Position numbers and translations under genes: made by a program. A stretch of DNA of 48,865 nt from Rickettsiales bacterium (lineage in GTDB: Bacteria; Pseudomonadota; Alphaproteobacteria; Rickettsiales; SXRF01): positions 1 through 48,865 of the forward strand of contig SXRF01000091.1 in NCBI GenBank assembly GCA_005792635.1. The letters run 5' to 3'. Shown here piece after piece: positions 7,155 to 16,851 of this stretch (the first letter of the stretch is position 1; every line of letters begins with the position of its first letter). Below the pieces are notes generated by a model. The model had not been told where the DNA came from. It searched no databases and worked only from the letters and a program-made list of their open reading frames with translations.

Positions 7155-8702
7155 TTATGGCGTAACAAACTCTGTTATTATCACAACACCCGCCTTACCA
7201 GCACCGCCAGAGTATGATGAGCCTCCAATACTTGATCCGCCACTTCCACCTGAGCCATATGCAGCACCACTTGCGCCATTAGCATTAACCACATATCTAG
7301 CTCCGCCTCCAAAAAACGATGTGCCTCCCATACTATATCCGCCACCACCGCCAGAAATATTAATATCTGCACCTGATGATGCGCCTCCTATACCGCCGCC
7401 GCTAGTACTACCGCCAAGAAAGCCGTAACCACCACCTCCACCTGTCGCTGATATAAGCGCACCAAATGAGGAAGTTCCGCCCGCCGTGCCATCTGTGCCA
7501 AAGCTTGTCCCACCTGCACCAGCTGATCCAATGGTGACGGCTTGAGAGCCACCTATAGTTGCAGCCGTAAATCTAGCTCGACCATATCCACCTGCCCCAC
7601 CGCCGCCCGCCACACCACTTGGAACAGCCCCCCCACCGCCGCCACCTCCACCAACAACTTCAATGATGCAGTAGTCCATTCCAGCTGTTGGTGTATATGT
7701 TCCGCTTGAGGTAAAAATTTGTTGTAATACAATAGTTGCTGGTAAATTAGTAAGCAATGCACCAGAAACAGCTGGAAGCTGTGCCGAGCCATTGAGCTGT
7801 ACAATTTTATTTGCAGTTGTGCCGACATCTACATTGATGCCTGTGGAACTGCGAACAATGCCCGTTCCTGCTTTAGCTCGTAGCGCACTACCGCTAAATT
7901 CCAAACCCGAATCAGTGGCAAGATTTGTGGAAATAGCGCGGTTTTCGTTTGCCCCACTATTTGCCGTAGCAAGAGAAATTCCGTTACCAGCGGTGATTTT
8001 GTCCTCAATATATCCTGCGGTGGTGTCATCACTAGAAACTTTGACAAGGTTGGTATTGCCAAAAGGCAGCGCACGGAAAGATGAGCTATCTTTTACAAGG
8101 ATAATTCCTTCATATTGGTTTTTCAGAACATAAGTGGCTGCGCCATTCACTTGTTCGGTGCTATTCGGATCAATGGTGATAGTATTCGCTGTGGCGTCTA
8201 TTTTTTGGATGATGGCATACCAAGACGAGCCTAGTGTGCTTGCGGCGGCGATGTTTGAGGTGAATGATGCACTGGTCGCATCCGCTTTAATCAACTGCCC
8301 GTAATGAGTGCTATCAAGCGTGTGCGTTCCTGTTTTGCTGACTACGGCATTTCCGAAAGTTCCGAGTTGCCCTGATGGTGTAAATGTATTGGCAGAGGTG
8401 TTGATTGTGCCGATGGTTATGCTATCTGTGCCATCATATTGTTTTAGTAGCCACGCCGTTGCACCGCCAGAGTCATCAATCCATAATGTGCCAGCGGCAG
8501 CTGAAGCAGGAAGCGATGCCCCTTTATGGAGCGTGTTAAATGCTGCGTTTATATCGTTTTGCTGGGTGCGAAGCTCTAGCCCTGTTATATTGCTTTCTAA
8601 AACAACATTGCTGACTTGCGCGGCAAAGCTAGGTGTAAATTGCTGCATAAGCAGCAAGGAGATTGCAAAAAACGAGAGTAATTTTTTGTTTATTTTATTC
8701 AT
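7155..8702 (-). CDS. Glycine-rich tail-fibre-like protein with a Sec-type signal peptide
   Basis: A 515-residue protein. The N-terminus is a textbook signal peptide (basic MNKINKK, hydrophobic LLSFFAISLLLM, cleavage region PSFAA at 25-29). The middle resembles repetitive phage fibre proteins. The last third is a Gly-rich domain (EVVGGGGGGGGA, then many GGxGG turns), like the C-terminal domain that caps some tail fibres downstream of gpJ. It follows the J gene with a 10-nt gap, as expected for a fibre attached to the tail tip. A cleavable export signal on such a protein is odd: it could be a secreted or surface protein rather than a virion part. Confidence 0.65.
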   Translation of the reverse strand: MNKINKKLLSFFAISLLLMQQFTPSFAAQVSNVVLESNITGLELRTQQNDINAAFNTLHKGASLPASAAAGTLWIDDSGGATAWLLKQYDGTDSITIGTINTSANTFTPSGQLGTFGNAVVSKTGTHTLDSTHYGQLIKADATSASFTSNIAAASTLGSSWYAIIQKIDATANTITIDPNSTEQVNGAATYVLKNQYEGIILVKDSSSFRALPFGNTNLVKVSSDDTTAGYIEDKITAGNGISLATANSGANENRAISTNLATDSGLEFSGSALRAKAGTGIVRSSTGINVDVGTTANKIVQLNGSAQLPAVSGALLTNLPATIVLQQIFTSSGTYTPTAGMDYCIIEVVGGGGGGGGAVPSGVAGGGGAGGYGRARFTAATIGGSQAVTIGSAGAGGTSFGTDGTAGGTSSFGALISATGGGGGYGFLGGSTSGGGIGGASSGADINISGGGGGYSMGGTSFFGGGARYVVNANGASGAAYGSGGSGGSSIGGSSYSGGAGKAGVVIITEFVTP

Positions 8703-8712
8703 AAAAAATCCT

Positions 8713-11700
8713 TTAAGGTGTTAAAATTCCGTAGCCCTTAGCCACATAATCAAAAGTGCGCGATATTCCTGTTCCTGCCGCATTGAAAAAACGGATTGAA
8801 AAGCCTGTCGCTGATTTGGCGGTTATGGTGTAATAATCGCCAGTAGCCATGTTTTGTGTGGCTATGCCAAGGCGTGGGTCGGTACTTTTGAAGGCGAAAC
8901 CAAATATAACATTCGTGCCAGTGGCATCGGTTACAATGTCATTCCCGCTTTGAATTAGGTCGGGCATGTCAATTTGCACAGAAAGCTCCTCAATAGACGG
9001 GGTTACAGTTGGAAAATACGAATAGAGAACTACGCGAGGGCGTACGGCGCGGAAATTATAATCACCAATGGAGGCTATTCTATAATCACTCCAGACTGGT
9101 GAACCACTTGGATCATCATTGGTGGTGGAAATTTGAAATTCAACCTTCCACTGCCCATCGGTTATACCATCCACATTAACTATTTCATCAACATTAGCCC
9201 ATTCATCAGCAATATTGCTGCGTAGATTTCCTGATGCAACTATTCGCGGGGTGATACGGTTAGTATAAATCGCGCCTAAATCTAATTCGGGAAAATCGTA
9301 AGTGCCTTGTGTCTCATAGGCTACAAAATCCAACCCGCTGAAAATCGGACTTAACTCAAGATTTCCGCTGCCGCTAACCTCAACATTAGTTTTTGTGCCT
9401 GCGAATGTTGGATGCTCAACCAATTCATCTACAAAATTGAAATTCAGAAGAGCATCTATATCGGTCGTTATGAGTGCAGCATTGTTGCTATAAATTCCTG
9501 ATGGATAATTATCAGTTGGGTTGGTGACGGCTTTGATAAGCCATGTGCCGCTACGAGTCGGTACAATTGCTGTTGTGGAATTTGCGGAAATTCTATCAAG
9601 CACAGTAACCGAACTATTCCACTCCGCACCAGTTAGCACTGTTGAATAACGAATTTCATAGTGGCTGATATTTAAGTTGCTAGCTTTCTTCCAAGTAAGG
9701 GTGGAAGTATTGCCCATAGAAGTTATGCTGAATGCCGTAACATCGTCGGGTGGAGTGCTATTTATGCTCAAATTGATATTTTCCAAATAAACATACGCAC
9801 TTGGTCGCCCGAGAGCGTCAAAGCTCCGCGCACGAAAACTCCACACTCCGTCTATGGTATTTACAATTGTTACGCTTACGCCAGAAGTAGAATCAACTCG
9901 TTCATAATTATTGCTTCCATTCGGGCGGCGGGCTTCTAATTCAGTGCGAACAACACGGGAATCATTGCTGGATTTCCAAGAAATAGTTGCGGCTGAAAAA
10001 ACAGATTGTCCATTTCGTGCCAAATATTCAAAAATGTGTAAATCTGACGGCGGTGTAATTATGTCCCTACTGATTTTGCTATAATTTAGGGTTGGCAAAT
10101 GCAAACCATTGTCAATATATGCGTATTTATTTTGGTCATAAAGCAAGGCAGTGGTTTCAAATTCGGCGGTACTTCGTTCTTGCATTGCCAAAACGCTGAA
10201 TTGGCGTGGAGCAAGTTCGCTTGAGGTGAGAACCCATACTGCGGATGGTAGCGGTGCGACTGTAAGCGGAGTCGCAAAAGTCAGTGTATCGGTTTGGTTT
10301 TCACTGTTTATTATTCCGATTTCCGCCAGCATTCCATCTGGCATAACCATAGAAATTGTATAGCTTTCACCTGATGCAAGTGTAACTGGTGCATCAATCG
10401 TGACGCCTGTATAATGCAGTGGTGAACCAGCATCATCTTGAACGCTAATTATTCGCCCACTAAAGCGCACGCCAGAATAATCGCTATCCATAACGCTTAA
10501 AATTTGCGATGGAGCAATATCAGCGTCTGCCAAGCCAGTGCTAAAATTCACCACTTCTGTTAAATAGCAATCGCTATAAATTTCCGAACGCCCCGCCCGA
10601 TGCGCCTGTCCACGGCTTGTACAAGCAAAAGCAACAATATCTTTTTTTCTATAGCCGAATTTTGCAATAAGTGCTTGGTCTTCCACCACCTCCACCGCGA
10701 TTTTTTTAGGGTCGTTTAAGTCGGTATATGAAATAAAACAAGCCGTGTGGCGGACATCTAGCGAAGAGCCGCTATAATTAAAGCTTCCGTTATAAACATT
10801 ACTGTTCGTTATGAGCTTTATCGGGTCTTTTGGTGAGTCCTGTGCAACTGTAATAACGCCAGAAGTTCCTTGCACCCCCCAATAAACCATTGCCCGCATA
10901 ACCGAGGCAACTGTTTGTAAAACGCGCAAGGCATCTTCTTGGGTTTGAATAATCCCATTAAAGGTAAAGCGAGGCTCTAGCCCGCCCGCACCATTATCAA
11001 CCATCTCATCAGAATATTGACCACATTCATATAATGCCCATTTATCTGGCAAATATGGCACTATAAGCGAACCAACACCATAGCGGTCATTTATCATTAA
11101 GTCGTATAATACCCAAGCTGGATTATTGCTATATGCCAGCTGAAAAGTTCCATCCCATACTCCTGTATATTCTCTGGTTTCTGGGTCGTAGTTTGACGGA
11201 ACATTTATAATCTTTCCCTTTACCCGATAAGACCTTGTTGGGATATTGCTAAATAATGAGCTGTCAATTTCCAGCCCGATTATATGGTCATCTGGGTAAA
11301 TAAGTTTATGGTCTATAATGCGGGTGTAGGACGACCAATATATATCATTTTGTATATTCGCTGCGGTATTATCGGGTGTTACGCGCGTGAAGCGAATATT
11401 CCATGGTGCAGAGCCAGTTAGATTAAAACGATATTGCTGTTCGTATGGGCTAACTGTTTTTCCAACGATGGTATCTTCAATCGCGGTTATATATGATCCA
11501 CCGTTTGGCTGATATTCAATCTTAAAAGCAACTTGGCTGCCATTCAAATCACCATTGCTAGTATTTTGCTCGGTAAGGGCAGGAATGCGAATGGTTATCC
11601 GCACGGCATCTGTATCATAATCGGTGATTGTACGAACGATAGGAATTGAATGAGTTACTTTTACGCCTTCTGGCTTCTCTTCCTCAACATCATGAAACCC

Positions 11701-11997
11701 TGTTATAACCTCTTGGTCGGGCGTTCCTGTGCGTTCTGCGAAGGTTATGCCTGTAAAATTATAGCTTCCATCAGAATTTTGCAGTGGAGTATTATCAAAA
11801 TAAATAGATTTTGCACCATCTACCAAGCCAACATTTTCTCCTTCGCCGAGCAACTCAATGGCACGAAGCGTGGCTTTGCTTTGAAGAGTATTTGGGGCTT
11901 CCTGAGCAATACGAGAAGAACCTCCGCCACCACCTTTCCCACCGCCGCCGCCTGAACCAGAAATAAATAATGGTAAAATATTGTCATTGCTAATCAC
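8713..11997 (-). CDS. Tail tip/host specificity protein J (gpJ-like)
   Basis: A 1094-residue central tail protein, in the normal size range of lambda gpJ. It opens with a Gly-rich stretch and then ARG-ERT-type gpJ signatures (residues 25-100), a large baseplate-hub region, and from about 740 a fibronectin-III-like region (SITSMGNTSTLTWKKASNLN). The C-terminal part would contact the receptor. It overlaps the upstream tail gene (I) by 4 nt and is the distal end of the L-K-I-J order. Confidence 0.93.
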   Translation of the reverse strand: MISNDNILPLFISGSGGGGGKGGGGGSSRIAQEAPNTLQSKATLRAIELLGEGENVGLVDGAKSIYFDNTPLQNSDGSYNFTGITFAERTGTPDQEVITGFHDVEEEKPEGVKVTHSIPIVRTITDYDTDAVRITIRIPALTEQNTSNGDLNGSQVAFKIEYQPNGGSYITAIEDTIVGKTVSPYEQQYRFNLTGSAPWNIRFTRVTPDNTAANIQNDIYWSSYTRIIDHKLIYPDDHIIGLEIDSSLFSNIPTRSYRVKGKIINVPSNYDPETREYTGVWDGTFQLAYSNNPAWVLYDLMINDRYGVGSLIVPYLPDKWALYECGQYSDEMVDNGAGGLEPRFTFNGIIQTQEDALRVLQTVASVMRAMVYWGVQGTSGVITVAQDSPKDPIKLITNSNVYNGSFNYSGSSLDVRHTACFISYTDLNDPKKIAVEVVEDQALIAKFGYRKKDIVAFACTSRGQAHRAGRSEIYSDCYLTEVVNFSTGLADADIAPSQILSVMDSDYSGVRFSGRIISVQDDAGSPLHYTGVTIDAPVTLASGESYTISMVMPDGMLAEIGIINSENQTDTLTFATPLTVAPLPSAVWVLTSSELAPRQFSVLAMQERSTAEFETTALLYDQNKYAYIDNGLHLPTLNYSKISRDIITPPSDLHIFEYLARNGQSVFSAATISWKSSNDSRVVRTELEARRPNGSNNYERVDSTSGVSVTIVNTIDGVWSFRARSFDALGRPSAYVYLENINLSINSTPPDDVTAFSITSMGNTSTLTWKKASNLNISHYEIRYSTVLTGAEWNSSVTVLDRISANSTTAIVPTRSGTWLIKAVTNPTDNYPSGIYSNNAALITTDIDALLNFNFVDELVEHPTFAGTKTNVEVSGSGNLELSPIFSGLDFVAYETQGTYDFPELDLGAIYTNRITPRIVASGNLRSNIADEWANVDEIVNVDGITDGQWKVEFQISTTNDDPSGSPVWSDYRIASIGDYNFRAVRPRVVLYSYFPTVTPSIEELSVQIDMPDLIQSGNDIVTDATGTNVIFGFAFKSTDPRLGIATQNMATGDYYTITAKSATGFSIRFFNAAGTGISRTFDYVAKGYGILTP

Positions 11998-12641
11998 AAT
12001 AATTTCTCCGTTGTAATCCCTGCACTAATGACAATACTGCCAACGACACATTCGCCGTAAATAATTGGAATTACCGCACCCTCTGCACCCCGATTTACAG
12101 GTGTACTAAACAAAAAAGATGCTCGTTGGTCTGGGGCTTCTCGGTTGCCATAATCACTTGCCTTTGGAGTTGGTGTCAGCATTTGCGAAACACCAGAGAA
12201 CGCCATTGAAAGACCAAGACCAGCGATATTTCCCCAAGTTACACCAAACCCAGCAACACTAAATGCTGATGTGCCAAATCCCGCTCCAATACCAACCCCA
12301 GCACCAACCGCAGAAAATGCACCATAAGTCGCAACACTGAGAAGGGCAATTCCAGCGATGGCTTTAATACCACCGCCATTTTTTGCGCCTATGGCAAGTG
12401 GTATGATATGAACCGCTTGCCGCTGACCAATTTGAAAATCCAGCGTTTGCTCTTCCAAATCTGTGCCATGCTCAAGATCACCAACTACTACGCGATAACT
12501 GCCATCTATGAAGTCACTGCGAAAACCCTTATAGTTCGCAGCGAGGGCGCGGGCAGCTTCTGGTGCGGTTACAATATCAAAACAATGTTTTGCCCCGTAC
12601 TTTTCTGCGAGGCTGCCATAAAGATGAATATTATGGAGCAT
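11994..12641 (-). CDS. Tail assembly protein I (lambda gpI-like)
   Basis: A 215-residue protein in the I position between K and J. Residues 1-75 have the ubiquitin-like start of the family (NIHLYGSLAEKYGAKHCF), followed by a Gly/Ala-rich hydrophobic middle (AKNGGGIKAIAGIALLSVAT onward) and an acidic/basic tail ending before VINRGAEGAVIP-like motifs. It is needed for tail tip assembly and is not known to stay in the virion. It overlaps K by 11 nt and J by 4 nt. Confidence 0.85.
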   Translation of the reverse strand: MLHNIHLYGSLAEKYGAKHCFDIVTAPEAARALAANYKGFRSDFIDGSYRVVVGDLEHGTDLEEQTLDFQIGQRQAVHIIPLAIGAKNGGGIKAIAGIALLSVATYGAFSAVGAGVGIGAGFGTSAFSVAGFGVTWGNIAGLGLSMAFSGVSQMLTPTPKASDYGNREAPDQRASFLFSTPVNRGAEGAVIPIIYGECVVGSIVISAGITTEKLL

Positions 12642-13359
12642 AGCGCAAAAACATTTCTGCTCGGTTAAGCCATGGGCTAGCGGGCTGGCGACACGACAAG
12701 CGATTAGGCAGGTGATGAAGGATTAATCCCTTACCGTCTTCTTTATTATCCAAATAAACGCCTGCATGATTGATTTTCGTTGAGTTGACTTTGCCAAGCA
12801 CTAAATCGCCGTCGGCAAGCTGGTCGCGCGAAATTTGCACAAATCCAGCTGCGGCAAAATTATCTACATAAAGATTATCATCGGTTTTCCACCAAATGTC
12901 ATCTCTTGCGCCTTCGGGCAGTTTTATTTCTCGTTTTTGCCAATACCATGCCCGAATAAGGCTATAACAATCGCGCACTCCGTGTTGAAAGTTTCTTCCA
13001 ATCAGTGGCGTATCCAGTAGAAAATCACCCCACCACCAAGGCTCGGAGGCAACTTGTCCATCGGTATCAACCACACCCCATGGAACATTGGTCGCAATCT
13101 GCCCGAGCATATCGCTTTTGCTAGGGCTGCTTGGTACATCAAACTGCACATGTGGGTGACTATGGACTATAGCTTGCAGAGTTCCAGAAATTATATAGCT
13201 AGAAATAGTTTCCGTGGCGATTTGGAAATCTCTTTGCGGATTATCAGCAATATTCTCACAAGCAATATATTCATCATCCGCAATTATACCACATGACTCA
13301 TTCGGAAACTCTGCCAAAGCATGTGCTTGTGCGGCGGAAATAGCAGTTTGGTTAAACAT
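12631..13359 (-). CDS. Tail assembly protein K: JAMM plus NlpC/P60 peptidase
   Basis: I choose ATG 13359, which overlaps the L stop codon (TAATG), giving 242 residues. An in-frame ATG further upstream would lie inside L. The N-terminal half is a Mov34/JAMM domain (SHPHVQFDVPSSPSKSD, metal site HxHP..SxxD). The C-terminal half is NlpC/P60 (DCYSLIRAWYW with the catalytic Cys, and HAGVYLDN with the His). The two-domain layout is that of lambda gpK. It processes tail-tip assembly and may also cut peptidoglycan during DNA entry. Confidence 0.9.
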   Translation of the reverse strand: MFNQTAISAAQAHALAEFPNESCGIIADDEYIACENIADNPQRDFQIATETISSYIISGTLQAIVHSHPHVQFDVPSSPSKSDMLGQIATNVPWGVVDTDGQVASEPWWWGDFLLDTPLIGRNFQHGVRDCYSLIRAWYWQKREIKLPEGARDDIWWKTDDNLYVDNFAAAGFVQISRDQLADGDLVLGKVNSTKINHAGVYLDNKEDGKGLILHHLPNRLSCRQPASPWLNRAEMFLRYAP

Positions 13360-14069
13360 TATTGTCCTCCGATTCCCGGAAATGCGCGGGTGGGCAGTGG
13401 CTGTGTTCCAAAGCGAATTTTGCAGGAAGATAGTTGCTTTCCGCAAACATCATCAGCTGGGTCAGAAGTTGGAATGTCGCGCTGGTTAAAATATGTGGTT
13501 GAAGAATATGGGCAAGTTGCCTTGGTATAATCAAATGTTCCGCTTGAAGCATCCCACCTGCGATAGCGGTGTGTGCAGGTGCGCTTTAAGCATTGTCTGG
13601 CTGGAATTTGTGCGCCCTGCTGGTCGGTTGGTGCGGCAAGTTCAAACTCTATAAATTGTGGATTTTGATTGAGTTTGCGATTAATACGATAAACATCTAG
13701 CGGAAAGACGGCAGTGGGGTCGGGGTCGCTGCCATCATCTAAATGCTTGCGAAAAGTACGCTGCCGCATGAATGTCGCACCAACTAAATCATTCAGAGTG
13801 ATAACCGATGCAATCATTACCCGCGTCACATTGCTGATGCTGATTTTTGGTCGCGGCGATGCACCCTGCCCATTGCGTTCAAATCCTTCGGCTTTGAATG
13901 GAACAGGATAGTATTTGTTGCCATCAAAGGTTAATGCACCATCAATTGCATTCACATCACTGTCGCTGACAAAGCGAAAAATATCGCCACCAAGAGCCGT
14001 AGTATCAAGCGTATATAGCTTTACTAGCGCGTCTGTTGCTAGCTTTCTTGCATCCGCTGGAACACTCAT
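13359..14069 (-). CDS. Minor tail protein L (Fe-S cluster type)
   Basis: A 236-residue protein in the L position. The C-terminal half has the Cys pattern of lambda gpL: CLKRTCTHRYRRW, ATCPYSSTTY and CGKQLSSCKIRFG, which ligate an iron-sulphur cluster in the family. It joins the tail tube to the tip complex. It ends on the K start codon. Confidence 0.9.
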   Translation of the reverse strand: MSVPADARKLATDALVKLYTLDTTALGGDIFRFVSDSDVNAIDGALTFDGNKYYPVPFKAEGFERNGQGASPRPKISISNVTRVMIASVITLNDLVGATFMRQRTFRKHLDDGSDPDPTAVFPLDVYRINRKLNQNPQFIEFELAAPTDQQGAQIPARQCLKRTCTHRYRRWDASSGTFDYTKATCPYSSTTYFNQRDIPTSDPADDVCGKQLSSCKIRFGTQPLPTRAFPGIGGQ

Positions 14070-14072
14070 AAA

Positions 14073-14429
14073 CTATCCAATATCAAAGACTTGTTCAAAG
14101 GTTGCGCTTACATCCATGCAATCTTGCGAATTGCTGCTCGGGGAATAGCTCAGCTGTGAACATTTGAATTTTTTAGCAGTGCTTTCGCGCGGCGGTGTCC
14201 ATAAAAACGGCAAGGTATAATGAGCTTTTAAGAATATTATCAGGGTTTGAGCCTCGTCATTTTCTAAAGCGTTCCACGGCACAGTCCAATTATCACTTAT
14301 ATGATTAATACCCTGTGGTGTGCGCTGCGAATAACCATCGCCGAAAGGTGCTTCAATGATGTTGGCTTTAGGTGTGCATTGCGGGCTATAGCTCGGCGCA
14401 CGCATAGTGGTGGGGAATATATCGGTCAT
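14073..14429 (-). CDS. Minor tail protein M
   Basis: A 118-residue protein between the tape measure gene and L, the fixed place of lambda gpM. Signatures are IEAPFGDGYSQRTPQGIN near residue 25-45 and WTVPWNALENDEAQTLIIFL, both typical of this family. It is a tail tip component. A 3-nt gap separates it from L. Confidence 0.87.
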   Translation of the reverse strand: MTDIFPTTMRAPSYSPQCTPKANIIEAPFGDGYSQRTPQGINHISDNWTVPWNALENDEAQTLIIFLKAHYTLPFLWTPPRESTAKKFKCSQLSYSPSSNSQDCMDVSATFEQVFDIG

Positions 14430-14434
14430 AAATT

Positions 14435-16198
14435 TTATACTGGGTTAAATAATCCGCCCGTACGCATCTGATTACGAGTTTCCTCGGCATAAACCATGCG
14501 TACTGAATTTTCCGCTACTTTAGCGACCTGCTCTAACAAGGCTGCATCGTTAACCCCGCGTCCACTGCCACCTTGCGTCATATTGAAAGTATTGTGAACG
14601 GTGAGACCGCCGTTATTTTCTGCAATCTGGTCATAGGGGACGATTGAGCCATTGATATTTGGCACAAAGCGTTCGCGCCCAAATTCACCAACATCATAAC
14701 TCATTCCAGCGAATACACTGCCACCATTGGCACGCGCACCGCCGAAATTAAAAGCAGTTTTTAATGTTCCTGTGATAAAATCATTTAGAGGTTCTGTAAC
14801 CGTCCTACGCAGCGCAATTTTCGCAACATCTTGTGCGAGAGACGCCAGCACTGTGCGGAGTTTTTCGCCTTTAACAACAGCATCTTCAAAAGCTGAGGTG
14901 AAGGTTAACCCTAAATCCTTGGCTGCATCTTTTAACTCGTTATTTTTCTCCGTGGCTTTTTCATATTCATCGCTGGCTTTTTTTAGGGCGCGATTATAGG
15001 TGTCTTGAGAAATTTCACCTGACATTAGAAAATTATCCAGCTTGTTAACTTCCGCCGAATATTTTTCTGCCGCCGTGCGCGTGTCATCATATATTTTTTG
15101 GGCTTCCTTCAACTCTTGATTTTGCTGCTTCTGTGCATCGGAAAGCCCTTTTAGCGCAGGAGGCTGAAAATTTATTTTCCCCTGACTCTTTGGCGGAGAG
15201 ATAGGACTGTAAAAAGTTACGCTTGATGATGTTTGCTCTAATTGTTTATTTAGATTTTCCAATTCTTGTTTATATTTATTATAAACTGCTGGGTCTTGCT
15301 CATCATTAAATGCTTTTTGTAATTTTGTTATGCGCTCAACAAGAAATGCGCGGCGGCGCAGAATCTCTTCCTGTCCGCTTAACTCATCTACAGGGATACG
15401 GAAATCGCTAGCGCGGGTAATCTTGCTCACCCCTTCAACAAATTCATTGAATTTTATGGCTTTGTCATAAGCAAATTCAAAACCATCAACAGCCAGTATT
15501 CTTAATTTTGCCGTAAGCTCTGCTACATGGTCATTATAGGCATCCATTTTTGCAGCTTGTTCTGGCGAAAGCACAAGATTTAGCTCTTTTGCTCGCTCCA
15601 TTGCATTACGAATGCCCTCTGCACCTTCAGAAAACAACGGGGCAAGGCTTGCACCTGATTTACCAAAAATATCCATTAGCGCACGAGTGCGATCAGAGTC
15701 ATCGCCTAATTTACTGATTTGTTCTGCAATGGTTAAAAACTGTTCTTCTGGTGATAGTTTTTTTATGTCAGAAAGCTTTATACCTAATTGTCCAAATATA
15801 TCAGTACCTTCAGATATATTTTTCTGCATTTTATTTATACTTTGTGCGACACTATCAAGGTCTGTTCCGCTTTGGTTGGCGGCAAGAGATAATTTTGATA
15901 ATGTTTCTACAGAAACTCCTGTTTGCTTGCTTAAATCATTAATATGGTCGCCCATGTCAATGGCGGATTTTATAAATCCTGCACTGAAATAAACTGAAGC
16001 AAAGCCTATCAATTTTCCTTTTGCTGTTTCAACAGTTCTTTGTAAATCGTTAAATTGCTTATTTATTAGACCAAGGCTGCGGTTCATCCGTGCTTGCCCG
16101 CTCGCCAACTGGTCACCAGCAGTTTTTACAGCTGCGGTGAATTTATCGGTTTTAAGATCTAAATCTGCGGATAAACTACCTATCTTTTGCGATGGCAT
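14435..16198 (-). CDS. Tail tape measure protein (short)
   Basis: A 587-residue protein in the tape-measure position. It has an alpha-helical N-terminus with many heptads (VKTAGDQLASGQARMNRSL), a hydrophobic stretch (LIGFASVYFSAGFIKSAI) and a coiled-coil middle (about 260-430). Such a length implies a short tail. The C-terminal 33 residues (LLEQVAKVAENSVRMVYAEE to NPV) are the part usually in contact with the tail tip and membrane. An almost identical peptide is encoded again at 34995-35108 (see findings). It overlaps the T frame by 23 nt. Confidence 0.92.
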   Translation of the reverse strand: MPSQKIGSLSADLDLKTDKFTAAVKTAGDQLASGQARMNRSLGLINKQFNDLQRTVETAKGKLIGFASVYFSAGFIKSAIDMGDHINDLSKQTGVSVETLSKLSLAANQSGTDLDSVAQSINKMQKNISEGTDIFGQLGIKLSDIKKLSPEEQFLTIAEQISKLGDDSDRTRALMDIFGKSGASLAPLFSEGAEGIRNAMERAKELNLVLSPEQAAKMDAYNDHVAELTAKLRILAVDGFEFAYDKAIKFNEFVEGVSKITRASDFRIPVDELSGQEEILRRRAFLVERITKLQKAFNDEQDPAVYNKYKQELENLNKQLEQTSSSVTFYSPISPPKSQGKINFQPPALKGLSDAQKQQNQELKEAQKIYDDTRTAAEKYSAEVNKLDNFLMSGEISQDTYNRALKKASDEYEKATEKNNELKDAAKDLGLTFTSAFEDAVVKGEKLRTVLASLAQDVAKIALRRTVTEPLNDFITGTLKTAFNFGGARANGGSVFAGMSYDVGEFGRERFVPNINGSIVPYDQIAENNGGLTVHNTFNMTQGGSGRGVNDAALLEQVAKVAENSVRMVYAEETRNQMRTGGLFNPV

Positions 16199-16460
16199 TT
16201 TCTTTTACCTTTAGGGCTGCGTTGTGCATTTTTAAGTGATGGATAAGTTTGGCGGCAACCGCCTGTTGGTTGGTTTCTGGCTCTTCAAATAAGCTTTCCA
16301 GCCGCGGCAACTGTTTGGCGCGTTGGAAAACTGCTGCATACCAAGCTATGCTTAAGTCATGGCGGTGCTGGTTTTTTTGTTTTTCTGCATGGGCGGAAAC
16401 TGCAACCCGCAACTGATAAGGTGTCATGCTCCAAAAGTCATCATTGCTGATGCCAATCAT
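16176..16460 (-). CDS. Tail assembly chaperone T frame
   Basis: The ATG-bounded ORF is 94 residues. Its NDDFWSMTPYQLRVAVSAHA motif matches the DFW.MTP.EL signature of alphaproteobacterial tail assembly chaperones (TIGR02216-like). The same frame stays open upstream of the ATG to the end of the preceding gene (16487-16849), giving LIEDAFRTALMIG before it, which looks like the usual N-terminal homology. A -1 shift from the G frame is therefore likely, as in lambda G/GT. No good Shine-Dalgarno precedes the ATG. The chaperone coats the tape measure before tube polymerisation. Confidence 0.8.
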   Translation of the reverse strand: MIGISNDDFWSMTPYQLRVAVSAHAEKQKNQHRHDLSIAWYAAVFQRAKQLPRLESLFEEPETNQQAVAAKLIHHLKMHNAALKVKENAIAKDR

Positions 16461-16486
16461 AAGCGCAGTACGAAAGGCATCCTCAA

Positions 16487-16849
16487 TCAGGTCGCGGTCT
16501 GTTCTTCCTGCTGGGGGCTGCTTTGGCTATCATCCTCCAAAAACGATTTTCCGCCTGTAATAGCGCGATTTAATGCTTCGTCCAGTGCGGAAATAACATC
16601 ACCAATTGCAGGTGGTGGGTTTAAGTCTAAAATAAAATCTTCGGTTATGTCTTGATGTTTTGTTTTTAAGCCAATAACCAGTAATTTAGCAAGTTCGCTC
16701 GTATCAAATCCATTCAATATTGCGGAAAATTCTTTTTCTTTGAAAACAGTTTTTACCTCGGCGAATTGCCGCCATGTAAAAAGTAAAGTATATTCTTTGT
16801 TATCAAGGGTTATAGGCGTTTCTGCTGTATATTTATTATTGTTTGCCAT
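16487..16849 (-). CDS. Tail assembly chaperone G frame
   Basis: A 120-residue protein located between the tail tube and T. The N-terminus (ETPITLDNKEYTLLFTWRQF) is typical of G-type tail assembly chaperones. It ends in a Gln/Glu-rich tail where the frame could slip by -1 into the T frame; that frame is free of stops from the AGC codon region after GATGAT (near 16517) to the T ORF. G and GT are made in a fixed ratio in related phages. Confidence 0.82.
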   Translation of the reverse strand: MANNNKYTAETPITLDNKEYTLLFTWRQFAEVKTVFKEKEFSAILNGFDTSELAKLLVIGLKTKHQDITEDFILDLNPPPAIGDVISALDEALNRAITGGKSFLEDDSQSSPQQEEQTAT

Positions 16850-16851
16850 AA

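Noticed and set aside
7200..7650. Dense GCC/GGC-rich repeats resembling a CRISPR
   Set aside because: They are codons for a glycine-rich domain, with no constant spacers or repeats.
8308..8724. 138-codon plus-strand ORF
   Set aside because: Antisense of the N-terminal part of the glycine-rich protein.
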